The position numbers were made by a program, and so were the translations under genes. The notes under the pieces were generated by a model. That model saw only the letters and a program-made list of their open reading frames with translations. It did not search any database and had not been told where the DNA came from. Shown piece after piece: positions 35,596 through 43,627 of a DNA stretch of 64,000 nucleotides; the first letter of the stretch is position 1; the number at the start of each line of letters is the position of its first letter. Origin of the DNA: Bacteroidales bacterium (GTDB taxonomy: Bacteria; Bacteroidota; Bacteroidia; Bacteroidales; F082); assembly GCA_017537965.1 (NCBI GenBank), contig JAFYJV010000018.1, positions 1-64,000 on the forward strand. Direction: 5' to 3'.

Positions 35596-36432
35596 TTATT
35601 GATTCCGTTCTGCGCAGAAATACACCAAATCTCTCAGTGAATCCAAGGCATCCTTGTTTTTTGCCATCGGGGTCAATGCGTCCAATGAGGTCAAGGTCTT
35701 GTCAAGATAGGTGGACAACAGCTTTTTGGCAATGGCAACGTCTTCGGCATCATCGGCATCCATGATGTCGTCACGCATCTGAAATACCAATCCTAGATTC
35801 AGCCCCCAATCCCCCGCCAATTCTAACTTCTGTTTCCTGTCTTCTGTCTTCTCATCCATCACCGACAAGGCACCACCAACGCAACAGGAACGGAACAACA
35901 TGGCTGTCTTTCGTGTGATAAGTTTAAGATACTCGCTTTCTGTTTTCTGTCCTCCGTGTTCCGTCTTCCGTCTTCTATTCTCCAACATTTCCCCTTCGCT
36001 CATGGTCAACGTGGTGTCCAACATTTCTTTGAGGATGGGAAGGCAGTTGTTTTCAGACAATTGGAGCATCGCTTTGGCGAGGAGGAAGTCGCCCGCAAGC
36101 ACTGCTGAAGGGTTGTCCCATTTCGCATGCACCGCTGGCCTGCCACGCCGTTCCTCCGAGCCGTCCACAATATCATCGTGGATCAATGTAGCGCTATGGA
36201 GCATCTCCACAAACAAAGCGGTATGCATCGTGATTTCATTGACGTCGCCAAATAGTCGTGCCACGAGAAACACCGTTATTGGACGCAAGCGTTTGCCCGG
36301 CACTTCTGAAATATAACGCAACATGGTCTCCATGGGCAAAGAAGTGCTCGAAAGAGACGAGTCAAACGCTGTCTCGAAACGCTGGAGATCCTCCGTAATG
36401 GGTTGGCAAATGGCTGACAAAGGTTGCGTCAT
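35596..36432 (-). CDS. polyprenyl diphosphate synthase with two repeat-encoded insertions
   Basis: The 278-residue product is a trans-polyprenyl synthase that elongates allylic diphosphates with isopentenyl diphosphate. Seen: KRLRPITVFL, a first Asp-rich motif LIHDDIVDGSEERRGRPAVH, DFLLAKAM, and a second Asp-rich motif FQMRDDIMD. Two segments are unlike the family: NRRRKTEHGGQKTE (after SEGEMLE) and DEKTEDRKQKLEL. Both are encoded by heptamer repeat tracts (35936-35984 and 35826-35853) and contain many Lys, Arg, Glu. The enzyme is otherwise intact and in frame. Product chain length (farnesyl to octaprenyl) is undecided. Own promoter at 36456-36463; first gene of an operon with MBOAT and SGNH genes. 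Confidence 0.85.
   Translation of the reverse strand: MTQPLSAICQPITEDLQRFETAFDSSLSSTSLPMETMLRYISEVPGKRLRPITVFLVARLFGDVNEITMHTALFVEMLHSATLIHDDIVDGSEERRGRPAVHAKWDNPSAVLAGDFLLAKAMLQLSENNCLPILKEMLDTTLTMSEGEMLENRRRKTEHGGQKTESEYLKLITRKTAMLFRSCCVGGALSVMDEKTEDRKQKLELAGDWGLNLGLVFQMRDDIMDADDAEDVAIAKKLLSTYLDKTLTSLDALTPMAKNKDALDSLRDLVYFCAERNQ
35826..35853. repeat. heptamer repeat tract inside the polyprenyl synthase gene (second)
   Basis: Four units on the plus strand: ACTTCTG, TTTCCTG, TCTTCTG, TCTTCTC. Four 7-mers make 28 bases; with flanking bases the frame is kept. The tract encodes the EDRKQKLEL segment of the minus-strand gene. Confidence 0.65.
35936..35984. repeat. heptamer repeat tract inside the polyprenyl synthase gene (first)
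   Basis: Seven units: CTTTCTG, TTTTCTG, TCCTCCG, TGTTCCG, TCTTCCG, TCTTCTA, TTCTCCA. Seven 7-mers are 49 bases, so change by one unit would shift the frame. It encodes NRRRKTEHGGQKTE in the minus-strand enzyme. Confidence 0.75.
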
Positions 36433-36455
36433 TTGAATTCTTTATTTAAAAAAAG

Positions 36456-36463
36456 CAAAAATA
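36456..36463 (-). promoter_or_regulatory. Bacteroidota -7 box for the polyprenyl synthase operon
   Basis: The minus strand reads TATTTTTG, 23 bases upstream of the ATG at 36432. It lies within the divergent control region shared with the alpha-2-macroglobulin-like gene. Confidence 0.55.
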
Positions 36464-36470
36464 ACCATTT

Positions 36471-36502
36471 TTTGCACACTATTTGCAGTTTTCATATCTT
36501 TG
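36471..36502 (+). promoter_or_regulatory. complete Bacteroidota promoter for the alpha-2-macroglobulin-like gene
   Basis: TTTG at 36471-36474 (-33 box), a 20-base spacer, and TATCTTTG at 36495-36502 (-7 box). This matches the Bacteroides consensus in both boxes and spacing. It places the start of translation at 36523. Confidence 0.75.
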
Positions 36503-36522
36503 TCCAAATAAAACACACCCCC

Positions 36523-39500
36523 ATGAAACACACACTCGTCATCTTTGCAGTGCTTCTGACGACTGCCTTGGCTTTCCTTTCCTTCAAGAATGGATCTCAA
36601 ACCGTCAACCCTGAAAATAATAATCCTGAAAAAGAAACATACAGCATGATGTGGAAACTCTTTAACGAACATCTTGAAAACTCCCTTCCAGAGTCGGCCG
36701 AAGAGGTTCTCGACTCCATTGAGAAGGATGCCTTGAAAAACCACAATCAAGTGCAGCTGCTCAAGACCATTCTTTACCGAAGGCTGGTGATGAAAGAGAC
36801 CGTCGAAGACGACAGCGAGGAGGCCTACCTCAACTATGCCTTATCGAAGCTCGACATCCTTGACGAAGTGCCTAGGGCGGTGCTTCACTCGGAGATTGCC
36901 GCACTATTCAACCGATACCTTTCTTGGAACCGAAACAACATCGATGACAACTTGGCCATCGATGGTGACCTCAGCAAGGTCAAGATGAAGTATTGGGATC
37001 GCCAGACATTTCTCGATCTTGTCGATCAGCATTATGCGGCGGCGCTACAACCTGTCGAAGCCCTGAAAGCAACTAGTACTAAAGAATATTTGGAACTCTT
37101 TGAGGACAAGTATTTCTCCACTTGGGAGACTTACGAGTCCACGATGTTTGAATTCATGTTCCACCGCGTTGCAAAACACTATCAAAACACCGCCACTGCC
37201 GACGATATCGGCCCAGGGGTGAACACGGATGACTGGTGGCTCGATGACAAGGATTTTGTTAAGGTGAACCTGGGCAATAGCGAAAAGCCGCTTTTCAAAT
37301 GCCTGAAAATATACCAGGAGCTCATAGCCTATAACCTCAATCGGAATGCTGAAGCTTGCCTCTACAACAACTACCATCGTTATGAGTATGTCAACGGCAT
37401 CCTTGACGATACTGAGCGTTTTCAAAGCGCCCTACGCACCTTAATGCGCAACAACACAGAAAGCAAGCACTTTCCTAAAATCGCTAACGCCTTGGCTCAA
37501 AGCCTTGTCCGACAATATGAACAAAACTCGAGCGACAGCACCTATTTCGATAATTATCGTAAGGCTTACGAGATCTGCGAGAATACTGTCAAAGCATTCC
37601 CGAAAACCTCCTACGACTGCAAGCAGACCATGGAACAGATCAAGGACTATCGACTTTCCATCCGCTTGAACGACGTCCAGCTGCCCAACGAGCCCATCCC
37701 GGCAATACTGCGCTATAGGAACCTTGAGCATCCCTTCTATCGGATTGTCAAGATAAAAGAGTCGGAGTTGCAAACACTGGATAACAGATATGGCGAACAA
37801 CGTCGTGCTTACCTTGAAAGCAGGGAGACCGTTGCCTCGAAGGTGTTGGACCTGCCTGCTGAAACCGACTTCCGTGAACATGGAACCGTTATCGCCCTTC
37901 CCCAACTTGACGAAGGCATCTATTACATTCTCCTTTACAAGGATAAGGACGTGAATGAAAAAAGCGATGTCATTATCATGTGTTTTCAGGTTTCCAGCCT
38001 GGGCTTTATCACCGATGAAAAAGAGAAATCTCTTGACATTGTCACCCTTGACCGAAAGACAGGATGGCCGGAACCGGATGTGGACATCGAGATTTATCGC
38101 AGGGTTTACAACGACAAAAAACGCGAATACGAGAAAAGATTCGTCAAAACGTTGAAATCGGACGCCAATGGACACGCTGTACTTGACCAAGGTCTAGGCG
38201 TAGGTGGTTTCAACATCACACTGAGGAAAAACAGTCAGGTGTTGCTTTCCAATGAGGATCGTTACGTCCCGACGGGAAGCTCTCCTTCAAATTCCTACAC
38301 CAACACCTATTTCTATACGGATCGTGCCATCTATCGTCCGGGACAGACTGTCTATTTTAAAGGTGTCATTATCCGCACAGAAAACGGTCAAAAAGCTGTT
38401 GTTTCCAACTCCTCCGAGTCGGTTTCCTTCCGCGACAACAACTGGCAGGAGATTGCCCAAACCAGCTTCACCAGCGATGAGTACGGTGCTTTTAACGGCT
38501 CTTTTGTCATCCCCAACAATTTGCTCAACGGCGTGTTCCATCTCAACGGCAAACACGGCAGCACCACCATTCGTGTTGAAGAATACAAGCGACCTACTTT
38601 TGAAATCAATTTCGAACGTGTCAAGGAGCAATACAAACTCAACAGCGATGTCACCGTCCACGGCAGTGTCGATGCTTTGGCGGGATTTGCCCTCGACGAT
38701 GTGCAATACAGCTATCGCGTCATCCGCAAGACCTATTTCCCATGGCGTTGCTGGTGGTGGTGGTACCCTGAGGTGGAAGACGAGCAACTTGCCAATGGCA
38801 GCGGCCATACTGATGAGAACGGGAAGTTTGCCGTGACCTTCAACCTCAAGCCTTCGCTGAAGACCAAACCCAAGCAACAACCCGTATTCACTTACGAGAT
38901 TGAAGTGACGGCCACCAGCGCACAAGGCGAGACCCATAGCGACACCTATGTCATCCGAGCAGGCTATAACGAGGTCGCCATCAGCACCGACCTTGCTTCG
39001 TTGATGGAACAGTCGGGCCTCGACAAATACAAGATCTATGTGGAAAACATGCAAGGTGAGCCTGCCAAGACCAAGGTCGCACGCAAGATCTATAGGTTGG
39101 AAGACGTACCTCAAATCAACTTCTTTGACGCCTTCCGCATCAGGACCGATATTGATCGTCAAGTGCTCAGCGACGAAGAGATGAAGACCTTGTTCCCAAG
39201 TTATAGCTTCCTCACCAAGACCGATCTTCTGAGAAGCAAAAAACTGGTCTATGAAGACAAGATAGATGTCAATGACAATGTAGTCTGTTTCCCAGGCAAA
39301 CTCTCATTGAAACCCGGGAAATACTATATCGAGCTGAAAAGCCTTGACGATACCTTGGCCATTACGGCACAAGAGTTCAGCATCTACCAAAATAACGCCA
39401 AGAAGCCACCTTATACCACACCCGTCTGGATCCAGAAAGACAAATCGACGGCTCACCCTGACGAGACTGTGAGCTTCCAAATCGGCACCTCGTTAAAGGA

Positions 39501-42500
39501 TGTCAAGGTGTGGGTGCAGCTCTTGCATGGCCCAGAGATTCGGATGGAACAATGGATCACCTTGAACAACAGCGTCCAGGAGATCAGCTATACCGTGAAG
39601 GAAGAAGACCGTGACAGGATCGTGCTCAAGACCGCCTTCGTGAAAGACAACCATTATCACCTTAACACCTTGTCGGTTAGCGTGCCTTACGACAATCTGA
39701 ACCTAAATGTGACCCTTGCCACCAAGCGCGACAAGCTCAATCCTGGCAGTGAAGAGACTTGGACCATCAACATCAAGGACTATAAAGACAATCCCGTCGA
39801 TGCTTCTTTGTTGGCGGGCATGTACGATGCCTCGTTGGATGAGTTTGCGAGCCAGTATTGGAGTCTGTATTTGACTCCTTATTCCAGAGGAGGAGGATAC
39901 TTTAGAGCCGACCAAACCCGTTGCATCTTGTCGTCTTTCTATCCAAAGTATTTCAATGAATCAGGGCAGATCTTTGATTTCTCGCTGCCTTCTGGCGCAG
40001 AATTCTTCGATCTGTATCGAGTTGATCATTTGTTATTTAGAAAGATGGGCGGCATGGTGCTCGAGGAACGCGCCATGGTAGAAAGCGCCTCTATTGACAT
40101 GGCCGCGAGCGGGAAGAGTGTTCAGAATAACAGTATGGATACAATGGGAGCAGTTGAAGAAGAAAGCGTTGAGGACGAAAGTGGTGAGGCAACCCAGGAA
40201 ACGACTCAGACTCCCGAAAAGGAAGAACCTTCGGTTCGCGAGAACTTCAACGAAACCGCTTTCTTCTTCCCGAACCTGCATCCCGACGAAGATGGCAACT
40301 GCACTTTCACTTTCACGCTGCCCGATGCCATCACACGTTGGAAATTGCTGATGCTTGCCCACAATAAAGATTGTCAGACCGGTTCTAACGAATATGTCTT
40401 CAATGCAACCAAGCCCGTGATGATCATGGCCGACATGCCGCGTTATCTCTACGACACCGACACCCTTTGGTTTGTTGCCAATGTCATCAACACAGGTGAC
40501 GAAGCAGTGACGCCTACGGCGAAGTTGGAAGTCTTCGATGCCGCTACCATGAAGCCTCTTGACTTGATTCTCTCCGAAGAGCAACTACAGATGGGTACGA
40601 TAGCACCTGGCCGCAGCCAGAAGGTGCGCTGGAAGGTCGCTGCACAGTATGACCTCAGCCTTATCGCGCTCCGCTTCACTGCCTATGCCGGCAGTTTCAG
40701 CGACGCTGAGCAGCATCTGCTCCCCGTGCTGAGCAGCGAGGTGTTCTTAACCCAGACCTTGCCCGTCACGGTGAAGGCAGAGACGGAACAGACCTTCGAT
40801 TTTGAGGCCATTGCCAACCCAGACAGCCATGAGCGCGACTACAGCCTGACACTGAACTTCAGTACCAACCCTGTATGGTATGCCGTGCAGTCGTTGCCTT
40901 ATCTGGCAAACGTCAAGGTCAACCGTCCCGAGAATGCTTTCTATGCCTTCTATGCCAACACCCTGTCGGCTTATATCGCACAAAACATCCCCAACTTAAT
41001 GGCCTACATCAAACGTTGGCAAATCGAGACCCCCGATGCCTTGATGTCGCAACTTGAGAAAGACCAAGACCTGAAGGCCATCCTGTTACAGGAGACTCCT
41101 TGGGTGCTCGAGGCCAAGAGCGAGACGGAACAACGTTCAAGGATCGCTACGCTTTTTGAAATCAACAACCTGAAACAACAGCAGCACGAGACCCTTGAAC
41201 TGCTGGAGAAGACCCAGATGTATGGCGGTGGCTGGCCTTGGTTCCCTGGGATGCCCGAAAGTCCCTTCATTACTGCCTATATCCTTTCTGGATTTGGCAA
41301 GTTGCAGTCCATGGGTGCTTGGACATTCTTGAACAAGAATGACCAGAGGAAGGCGGAGAGGATCTGTGAGAAAGCCGTGAAGAGTTTGGAGTACTCCGTT
41401 GCCGAGAGCTATCGTTGGATGAAGAGATACAAAGAAGAATGGCATGCCGGCAGTGGCATCGTCGATGAGCTGTTTGCCCTTAGTTTCTTTGATGAACAGC
41501 GGTCTGACAAGGACTTTGCCAAAGCCAAGAAGTATTACTTGGAGAGGCTGAGCAACAAGAAGGACTGGACCGCCCTTGACTTTGAAGATCGCGCCAAGGC
41601 CGCTTTGTTGCTTTATCGTTCGGGCGACACCAAGACGGCGAAGAAGATGATACAGTCGTTCATGGAATGTGCCCAAAAGAATGATGCCATCGGCATCTAC
41701 TGGCCGAAACGTTATTTCTCCTTCAGCTCTCACATCGCCACCCATGCCCTCATCATGAGCGCTTTCGCCGAGATCGACCAGAACCAGGAGACCCTCGACC
41801 AGCTGAAGGTGTGGCTGCTCACGCAGAAGCAAACCAACCGCTGGGAAAACAGTGCCTCCACCGCCGAAGCCATCTATGCCTTGCTGATGCGTGGCAGCGA
41901 CTGGCTCGCCGAAGGCGGGGAAGTCACTTTGAGGTTCAGTGAGATGCCCATCAGTACCGAAGGCGGTGTGGCCGGTACGGGCTTCATCCAGCGTCGCTGG
42001 AACGCCAATGAAGTGACCGACGAGATGCGCCATCTCACCGTTAACAACCCCACTGGACATTTGGTCTGGGGCGGTCTGTTCCGTCAGTATTTCGTGCCTG
42101 TCGATGAGGTGAAGAGCGACGAGTCGGGCTTCAAGATCCAGCGTGAGTTGTTTGTGGAGACTGTCACAGACAAGGGCAAACTCCTTGTTCCCGTCGGGAA
42201 GCAGGCCTTGAAGATAGGCGATAAGCTTACCGTGAAGATCACCATCGAGAGCCAGCAGGACATGAGCTTTGTCTTTGTAAAGGATCTCCGTTCCGCAGGC
42301 TTTGAGCCCATCGAACAGATCTCTAAATACCACTACGATGACGGCATGCGTTATTATCAAAGCAACACCGACACCGACATGGAGTTCTTCATCGACTTCC
42401 TGAGCAAGGGTGTGCACCAGCTGCAATACAGCATGTTTGTGACCAAGGAAGGCAACTTGAGCAATGGCTATGCGCTGGTCCAGTGCCAATATGCGCCCGA

Positions 42501-42546
42501 ATTCAGTGCCTATTCCGACGGCATGAGGGTTAAGGTGGGCCAATAA
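36523..42546 (+). CDS. alpha-2-macroglobulin-like protein (MG2 family) lacking the thioester motif
   Basis: The 2007-residue product begins with a hydrophobic export segment (HTLVIFAVLLTTALAFLSF) without a lipobox Cys. An MG2-type domain is marked by YRPGQTVYFKG (Y604-G607 and on). The A2M segment NFNETAFFFPNLHPDEDG followed by FTFTLPDAITRWK lies near residue 1250. The terpenoid-cyclase-like region begins LPYLANVKVNRPENAFYAF; where thioester members have C-x-E-Q, this protein has R1468-P-E-N1471, so no thioester can form. Bacterial A2Ms act as periplasmic protease traps. Here trapping, if any, must work without covalent linkage. The usual partner pbpC is not adjacent. The start at 36523 fits the promoter at 36471-36502; a longer frame begins within it. 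Confidence 0.9.
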   Translation: MKHTLVIFAVLLTTALAFLSFKNGSQTVNPENNNPEKETYSMMWKLFNEHLENSLPESAEEVLDSIEKDALKNHNQVQLLKTILYRRLVMKETVEDDSEEAYLNYALSKLDILDEVPRAVLHSEIAALFNRYLSWNRNNIDDNLAIDGDLSKVKMKYWDRQTFLDLVDQHYAAALQPVEALKATSTKEYLELFEDKYFSTWETYESTMFEFMFHRVAKHYQNTATADDIGPGVNTDDWWLDDKDFVKVNLGNSEKPLFKCLKIYQELIAYNLNRNAEACLYNNYHRYEYVNGILDDTERFQSALRTLMRNNTESKHFPKIANALAQSLVRQYEQNSSDSTYFDNYRKAYEICENTVKAFPKTSYDCKQTMEQIKDYRLSIRLNDVQLPNEPIPAILRYRNLEHPFYRIVKIKESELQTLDNRYGEQRRAYLESRETVASKVLDLPAETDFREHGTVIALPQLDEGIYYILLYKDKDVNEKSDVIIMCFQVSSLGFITDEKEKSLDIVTLDRKTGWPEPDVDIEIYRRVYNDKKREYEKRFVKTLKSDANGHAVLDQGLGVGGFNITLRKNSQVLLSNEDRYVPTGSSPSNSYTNTYFYTDRAIYRPGQTVYFKGVIIRTENGQKAVVSNSSESVSFRDNNWQEIAQTSFTSDEYGAFNGSFVIPNNLLNGVFHLNGKHGSTTIRVEEYKRPTFEINFERVKEQYKLNSDVTVHGSVDALAGFALDDVQYSYRVIRKTYFPWRCWWWWYPEVEDEQLANGSGHTDENGKFAVTFNLKPSLKTKPKQQPVFTYEIEVTATSAQGETHSDTYVIRAGYNEVAISTDLASLMEQSGLDKYKIYVENMQGEPAKTKVARKIYRLEDVPQINFFDAFRIRTDIDRQVLSDEEMKTLFPSYSFLTKTDLLRSKKLVYEDKIDVNDNVVCFPGKLSLKPGKYYIELKSLDDTLAITAQEFSIYQNNAKKPPYTTPVWIQKDKSTAHPDETVSFQIGTSLKDVKVWVQLLHGPEIRMEQWITLNNSVQEISYTVKEEDRDRIVLKTAFVKDNHYHLNTLSVSVPYDNLNLNVTLATKRDKLNPGSEETWTINIKDYKDNPVDASLLAGMYDASLDEFASQYWSLYLTPYSRGGGYFRADQTRCILSSFYPKYFNESGQIFDFSLPSGAEFFDLYRVDHLLFRKMGGMVLEERAMVESASIDMAASGKSVQNNSMDTMGAVEEESVEDESGEATQETTQTPEKEEPSVRENFNETAFFFPNLHPDEDGNCTFTFTLPDAITRWKLLMLAHNKDCQTGSNEYVFNATKPVMIMADMPRYLYDTDTLWFVANVINTGDEAVTPTAKLEVFDAATMKPLDLILSEEQLQMGTIAPGRSQKVRWKVAAQYDLSLIALRFTAYAGSFSDAEQHLLPVLSSEVFLTQTLPVTVKAETEQTFDFEAIANPDSHERDYSLTLNFSTNPVWYAVQSLPYLANVKVNRPENAFYAFYANTLSAYIAQNIPNLMAYIKRWQIETPDALMSQLEKDQDLKAILLQETPWVLEAKSETEQRSRIATLFEINNLKQQQHETLELLEKTQMYGGGWPWFPGMPESPFITAYILSGFGKLQSMGAWTFLNKNDQRKAERICEKAVKSLEYSVAESYRWMKRYKEEWHAGSGIVDELFALSFFDEQRSDKDFAKAKKYYLERLSNKKDWTALDFEDRAKAALLLYRSGDTKTAKKMIQSFMECAQKNDAIGIYWPKRYFSFSSHIATHALIMSAFAEIDQNQETLDQLKVWLLTQKQTNRWENSASTAEAIYALLMRGSDWLAEGGEVTLRFSEMPISTEGGVAGTGFIQRRWNANEVTDEMRHLTVNNPTGHLVWGGLFRQYFVPVDEVKSDESGFKIQRELFVETVTDKGKLLVPVGKQALKIGDKLTVKITIESQQDMSFVFVKDLRSAGFEPIEQISKYHYDDGMRYYQSNTDTDMEFFIDFLSKGVHQLQYSMFVTKEGNLSNGYALVQCQYAPEFSAYSDGMRVKVGQ

Positions 42547-42555
42547 GGCACAGTG

Positions 42556-43566
42556 TCATCGTTTGGTGGACAGCAGCCCACAGGCGGCGTCGATGTCCTG
42601 TCCGCGCGAAGCGCGGATAGTGGCTATAATACCCTTGTCGTTAAGGGCATCCCTGAAATAGGCCATGGTATTGTTGTCGGGACTCTTCAAGGCGATGCCT
42701 GGCACAGCATGGTAGCGGATCAGGTTCACTCGGCAACGCAGCCCACCCAAGAGTCGTGCCATCTCCTTGATATGGTCTTTCGTGTCGTTGAGGTCTTTGA
42801 AGACGATATATTCGAACGACAGCCGACGCTGTCCGTGCCAATCATGTTGTTTCACCAGATGGACAACCTCCTTGATGGGGTAGTTCTTCTCGATGGGCAT
42901 GAGTTTCATTCGCTCATCGTGGAAAGGACTGTGCATGCTGATAGCGAGGTTGCATTTCGATTCGGAAAGGAAGCGTTTGAGGTTAGGGATGACGCCACAG
43001 GTGGAGACAGTGATGCGAGTTGGACTCCAGCCAAGTGCCCATTCCTGGGTGAGGATGTCGAGGGAGCGCATCAGATGGTCGTAGTTGTTGAGCGGCTCTC
43101 CCATGCCCATGAAGACAATGTTGGTGAGTGTGTCGAACTCTGGCAAGCTGAGGATCTGGTTGACGATCTCGGCGGTGCTGAGGTTCTTCTCGAAGCCTTG
43201 TTTCCCTGTGGCACAGAAGAGACAGTCCATCTGGCATCCTACTTGAGTGGAGACGCAAAGGGTTGCCCTGTCGCGGTCGGGGATATAGGCCGCTTCCACA
43301 GTGAGGTCGCCGGCAGGAAAAAGGTATTTCTTCGTGCTATCGGATGAGGTCTGCGCTTTCAGCGGAGCAAAGAGCCCCACCTCGTAGCGTTCAGTCAGCA
43401 GTTCGCGTGACTTCTTGCTGAGGTTCGACATGGCGTCAAAGTTGGCGCAGCGTTTGTTGTAAATCCAGTCCACCAGCTGTTTTCCGGTGAACTTGGGCAG
43501 TCCGAACTGCTCGACGATCTCCTGGATCTCCGCAGGAGTCATTCCCAATAGTATTTCTTTTTCCAT
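42556..43566 (-). CDS. rlmN: dual-specificity rRNA/tRNA adenine-C2 methyltransferase
   Basis: The 336-residue radical-SAM enzyme methylates C2 of A2503 in 23S rRNA (and A37 in some tRNAs). Seen: the cluster-binding CVSTQVGCQMDCLFCATGK (CxxxCxxC), FMGMGEPLNNYDHL, the STCGVIPNL and ISMHSPFHDERMKLMP segments, and the C-terminal catalytic Cys in DIDAACGLL. RlmN rather than Cfr is likely given no antibiotic context. It has its own promoter, divergent from the CotH gene, and converges with the alpha-2-macroglobulin-like gene with only 9 bases between. Confidence 0.95.
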   Translation of the reverse strand: MEKEILLGMTPAEIQEIVEQFGLPKFTGKQLVDWIYNKRCANFDAMSNLSKKSRELLTERYEVGLFAPLKAQTSSDSTKKYLFPAGDLTVEAAYIPDRDRATLCVSTQVGCQMDCLFCATGKQGFEKNLSTAEIVNQILSLPEFDTLTNIVFMGMGEPLNNYDHLMRSLDILTQEWALGWSPTRITVSTCGVIPNLKRFLSESKCNLAISMHSPFHDERMKLMPIEKNYPIKEVVHLVKQHDWHGQRRLSFEYIVFKDLNDTKDHIKEMARLLGGLRCRVNLIRYHAVPGIALKSPDNNTMAYFRDALNDKGIIATIRASRGQDIDAACGLLSTKR

Positions 43567-43570
43567 AGCG

Positions 43571-43578
43571 CAAAAATA
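43571..43578 (-). promoter_or_regulatory. Bacteroidota -7 box for rlmN
   Basis: The minus strand reads TATTTTTG. It lies 4 bases upstream of the ATG at 43566, so if used the mRNA is leaderless or nearly so. The distance to the divergent CotH promoter is 21 bases. Confidence 0.5.
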
Positions 43579-43599
43579 TTAAAAATGCAGAATTATTGC

Positions 43600-43607
43600 T
43601 ACTTTTG
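43600..43607 (+). promoter_or_regulatory. Bacteroidota -7 box for the CotH-kinase gene
   Basis: TACTTTTG on the plus strand, 20 bases before the ATG at 43628. It is the same sequence as the mce promoter box at 59694-59701. Confidence 0.6.
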
Positions 43608-43627
43608 CGCCTCATTGTTTTTGAAAG

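Noticed and set aside
41137..42543. Long minus-strand frame opposite the end of the alpha-2-macroglobulin-like gene
   Set aside because: No recognisable motif, no promoter, and the sense frame is strongly supported.
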